A stretch of 64,000 nt of DNA, from assembly GCF_005405905.1 (NCBI RefSeq), contig NZ_BJHU01000026.1:205108-269107 (forward strand), written 5' to 3'. This document shows positions 61,747-64,000 of this stretch, in pieces. The notes under the pieces were generated by a model. It was not told where the DNA came from. It ran no database searches and was given only the letters and a program-made list of their open reading frames with translations. How positions within the stretch are numbered: position 1 is the first letter of the stretch; the number at the start of each line of letters is the position of its first letter. Source of the DNA: Acidovorax sp. NB1 (GTDB lineage: Bacteria; Pseudomonadota; Gammaproteobacteria; Burkholderiales; Burkholderiaceae_C). The position numbers were made by a program, and so were the translations under genes.

Positions 61747-63657
61747 TCAGGCGGACAGCTCCGTCCATCGCTCCAGGGCCGCCATGAGTTCGTCGTCGAT
61801 GGTGGCGGCCCGGGCCGTCATCTCGGCGGCGCGCGCCGGGTCTTTGCCGTACAGGGTTCCGTCTGCCAGCGCGTCCTGCAGCACCTTCTGTTCCGTTTCC
61901 AGTGCGGTGATCTGGCCAGGGAGCTGCTCCAACTCCCGCTGTTCCTTATACGAAAGCTTCTTTTTTGATAGCTGCTCAGGCTTATCTGGCGCGCGGGAGG
62001 GGCTGTTTTTGCTTGAGTTTTCAGCAGTGGATGGTTTGTTGTTAGCTGCTGCAGCAGCGGCTGATGCCTGAATCGCCTTGCTGCGTTTGGATTGCGCCAG
62101 CCAGTCTTGCACCCCCCCTTCGTATTCACGCCAGAGCCCGTCGCCTTCAAAGGCAATCGTGCTGGTCACGACGTTGTCGAGGAAGGTCCGGTCGTGGCTG
62201 ACCAGAAACACGGTGCCTTCGTAGTTCTCCAGCAACTCTTCCAGCAGGTCCAGGGTGTCGATGTCCAGGTCGTTGGTGGGCTCGTCCAGCACCAAGACAT
62301 TGGCAGGGCGTGCAAACAAGCGTGCCAGCAACAGCCGGTTGCGTTCGCCGCCTGACAAGGACCGCACAGGCGAGTGCGCGCGGGCCGGTGAAAACAGGAA
62401 GTCGCTCAGATAGCTCTTGACGTGTTTGCGCTGGTTGCCGATTTCAATCCACTCACTGCCGGGGCTGATGAAATCCTCCAGCGTCGCATCAAGGTTCACG
62501 GCATGGCGCATCTGGTCAAAATAGGCCACCTGCAGGTTTGCCCCCTGGCGTATCGTGCCCGTATCGGCAGGCAACTCCCCGAGAATCATCTTGAGCAGGG
62601 TTGTCTTGCCTGCCCCATTGGGGCCAATCAAGCCCACCTTGTCGCCCCGCAGGATCGTGCCCGTGAAGTTGCGGACAATCGTTTTGTCGCCAAAGGCTTT
62701 GCCCACTCCCGTCAACTCCGCCACGATCTTTCCCTGGTAGCCGTTCGAGCCGCCCGTGGCCACATCCATGCGCACACTTCCCACCACATCGCGGCGGGCC
62801 TCGCGTCGGGCGCGCAACTGCTCCAGGCGGCTGATGCGGCTCTGGCTGCGGGTGCGGCGGGCCTCCACCCCCTTGCGTATCCAGATTTCCTCCTGGGCTA
62901 GCAACTTGTCGGCCTTGGCGGCAATCACTGCCTCCTGGGCGAGCTGTTCTTCCTTTTGTATCTGGTACTGCGCAAAATTGCCTGGGTACGAACGCAATTG
63001 CCCCCGATCCAGCTCGACGATCCGGGTGGCGACGCGGTCCAGGAACGAGCGGTCGTGGGTGATGGTGACAACGCTGCCTGGAAAGTCCAGAAGGAGGTCC
63101 TCCAGCCACTCGATGGAATCCAGGTCCAGGTGGTTGGTAGGCTCGTCCAGCAGCAGAACATCGGGTCGGGCAACCAGCGCCTGGGCCAAGGCAACCCGCT
63201 TCTTGGTTCCTCCTGACAAGGTGCCGACTACGGCTTCCGGGTCCAGGTGCAGGCGTTGCAGCGTTTCTTCTACACGCTGCTCCCAGTTCCACGCGTCGTA
63301 GGCCTCGATCTCTGACTGCAAGGCATCCAGATCCAAGCCATCGGCGCCAGACAGATACTGGTCGCGGATACCGATCACCCGCTGCAGGCCCTCTGACGCA
63401 GCCTTGAATATCGTGGCCGCCGGGTCCAGTATGGGTTCCTGGGCGACAAAGGCGATACGCACCCCTTGCTGAACCTGCAGCACACCGTCATCGGCCTTGG
63501 CCAATCCTCCCAAGATCTTGAGAAGCGATGACTTGCCGGCACCATTGCGGCCAATAAGGCCAACGCGCTCGGCGGTCTCCAGGGAAAAGCCGGCGTGGTC
63601 CAGCAGTGCGACGTGCCCAAATGCGAGTTGGGCGTCCAATAGGGTGATAAGTGCCAT
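61747..63657 (-). CDS. uup: ABC-F ATPase, Uup type
   Basis: 636 residues from the ATG at 63657 (MALITLLDAQLAFGHVALLD); an upstream in-frame extension lacks support. Two ABC domains: Walker A GRNGAGKSS and signature LSGGTKKRVALAQAL, then GPNGAGKTT and LSGGERNRLLLARLF, with DEPTNHLD and DEPTNDLD as Walker B/D-loops. The ABC-F linker with many Arg lies between them. A C-terminal coiled coil (about 560-636) marks Uup. The Lys/Ser/Pro-rich tether before it is partly encoded by a copy of the dispersed repeat. The family acts on ribosomes or DNA structures. Confidence 0.93.
   Translation of the reverse strand: MALITLLDAQLAFGHVALLDHAGFSLETAERVGLIGRNGAGKSSLLKILGGLAKADDGVLQVQQGVRIAFVAQEPILDPAATIFKAASEGLQRVIGIRDQYLSGADGLDLDALQSEIEAYDAWNWEQRVEETLQRLHLDPEAVVGTLSGGTKKRVALAQALVARPDVLLLDEPTNHLDLDSIEWLEDLLLDFPGSVVTITHDRSFLDRVATRIVELDRGQLRSYPGNFAQYQIQKEEQLAQEAVIAAKADKLLAQEEIWIRKGVEARRTRSQSRISRLEQLRARREARRDVVGSVRMDVATGGSNGYQGKIVAELTGVGKAFGDKTIVRNFTGTILRGDKVGLIGPNGAGKTTLLKMILGELPADTGTIRQGANLQVAYFDQMRHAVNLDATLEDFISPGSEWIEIGNQRKHVKSYLSDFLFSPARAHSPVRSLSGGERNRLLLARLFARPANVLVLDEPTNDLDIDTLDLLEELLENYEGTVFLVSHDRTFLDNVVTSTIAFEGDGLWREYEGGVQDWLAQSKRSKAIQASAAAAAANNKPSTAENSSKNSPSRAPDKPEQLSKKKLSYKEQRELEQLPGQITALETEQKVLQDALADGTLYGKDPARAAEMTARAATIDDELMAALERWTELSA
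61960..62010 (-). repeat. dispersed ~50-bp repeat inside uup, copy 7
   Basis: On the minus strand: AAAAACAGCCCCTCCCGCGC, then GCCAGATAAGCCTGAG, then CAGCTATCAAAAAAG. The A-run, the CTxxCGCG and the GCTATCA end fit the family, while the middle differs (AGATAAGC instead of CATCAAGC). It lies in the tether between the second ABC domain and the coiled coil. Confidence 0.6.
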
Positions 63658-64000
63658 AGGGGCAGGATTATCGGCGGCAAGCGAAACCAGGGGGCTGCTG
63701 CCTCTCACCCGCCTGGGTGCAGGTCAGGACGATGAGTGTGTAGCGAGCCTATTCTGCCCAGGAGCGCCGCCAAGGGGTTTGCATGGCGCCAGACGAAAAA
63801 CTGTGCGGGATGTTGCTGCGACTCTTCAACCCATGCTATAGTCGAGGGCTTCGCTTCTGAAGCACTTGTTTTGGCAATCTGATTGTCTGGTGCGGTGCTC
63901 GGTAGCTGGTGGTGATGCTCTTTGGGGTTGTGCTGCTGGTGATCGAAGAGGTTGAAGAAAAGTTTTGTCTTTGTGTCTGGGTGCTTAAAAACTCGGTATA
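63658..64000. other. 343-bp non-coding end of window, possible leader of a stable-RNA operon
   Basis: No supported gene. A strong-looking promoter lies at 63813-63842, followed by about 160 bp of GT-rich, non-coding DNA that includes TGCTCTTT, similar to a boxA antitermination element (near 63918). The shape fits the leader of an rRNA operon running off the right edge, but no rRNA sequence is visible, so this is inference. Confidence 0.35.
63813..63842 (+). promoter_or_regulatory. promoter with extended -10, reading out of window
   Basis: TTGCTG (63813-63818), 18 bp, TATAGT (63837-63842) preceded by TG at the extended -10 position (TGCTATAGT). No open reading frame follows in the remaining bases. 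Confidence 0.5.

Overview
The window is high-GC DNA (about two thirds G+C by eye). It carries one large, almost complete flagellar and chemotaxis locus of the type found in Burkholderiales. Gene order (flgB-L opposite flgAMN; fliA-flhG-flhF-flhA-flhB; cheZ-cheY-motB-motA; fliEFGHIJKLMNOPQR), the short dispersed intergenic repeats and the protein sequences all suggest a Comamonadaceae member close to Acidovorax. That placement is inferred from pattern, not from a search.

Layout. 1-2.8 kb: an EamA transporter (cut by the window edge) coupled to a LysE exporter, divergent from a MocR-type regulator, with a long palindrome between them. 2.8-15.1 kb (minus strand): an HDOD protein, then flgL, K, J, I, a 428-bp repeat-filled gap, and flgH, G, F, E, D, C, B. 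15.3-17.0 kb (plus): flgA, flgM behind a clear sigma-28 promoter, and flgN. 17.0-26.5 kb (minus): fliA, a degenerate flhG-like gene, flhF, flhA, flhB, cheZ, cheY, motB, motA. 26.9-33.1 kb (plus): a seven-gene nucleotide-sugar operon (CDP-glucose synthesis, 4,6-dehydration, epimerisation, C-methylation, amination, two acyltransferases). 33.1-35.3 kb (minus): an OGT-like (GT41) protein glycosyltransferase with TPRs. 35.4-38.8 kb: two nearly identical 498-residue flagellins, head to head. 39.0-41.2 kb: fliD, fliS, fliT and a terminator. 41.5-53.2 kb: fliE (minus), then fliF to fliR (plus). 53.2-54.9 kb (minus): a two-component pair whose kinase has an N-terminal receiver. 55.1-61.6 kb (plus): a small CheZ-like protein, a second cheY, then cheA, cheW, cheR, cheD, cheB. 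61.7-63.7 kb (minus): an ABC-F ATPase of the Uup type. The end holds a promoter-like leader.

How it works together. The fli and flh products form the basal body, C-ring and export gate. The flg products form the rod, rings, hook and junction. FliA and FlgM time late genes, and FliC/D/S/T make the filament. MotAB drive rotation under CheA/W/R/B/D and two CheYs with CheZ. The sugar operon and GT41 enzyme sit between motor and filament genes, so they most likely build an unusual methylated, aminated, acylated sugar and attach it to the flagellins.

Most interesting points: the putative flagellin-glycosylation island; a candidate mini-CheZ carrying the CheZ catalytic D-x3-Q pattern beside the second CheY and ending in the same GSVDLF peptide as CheD; an FlhG-position protein that lost its Walker A motif; twin flagellins of which only one has a recognisable sigma-28 promoter; and a roughly 50-bp dispersed repeat in seven copies, two of them inside reading frames (rfbG-like and uup).
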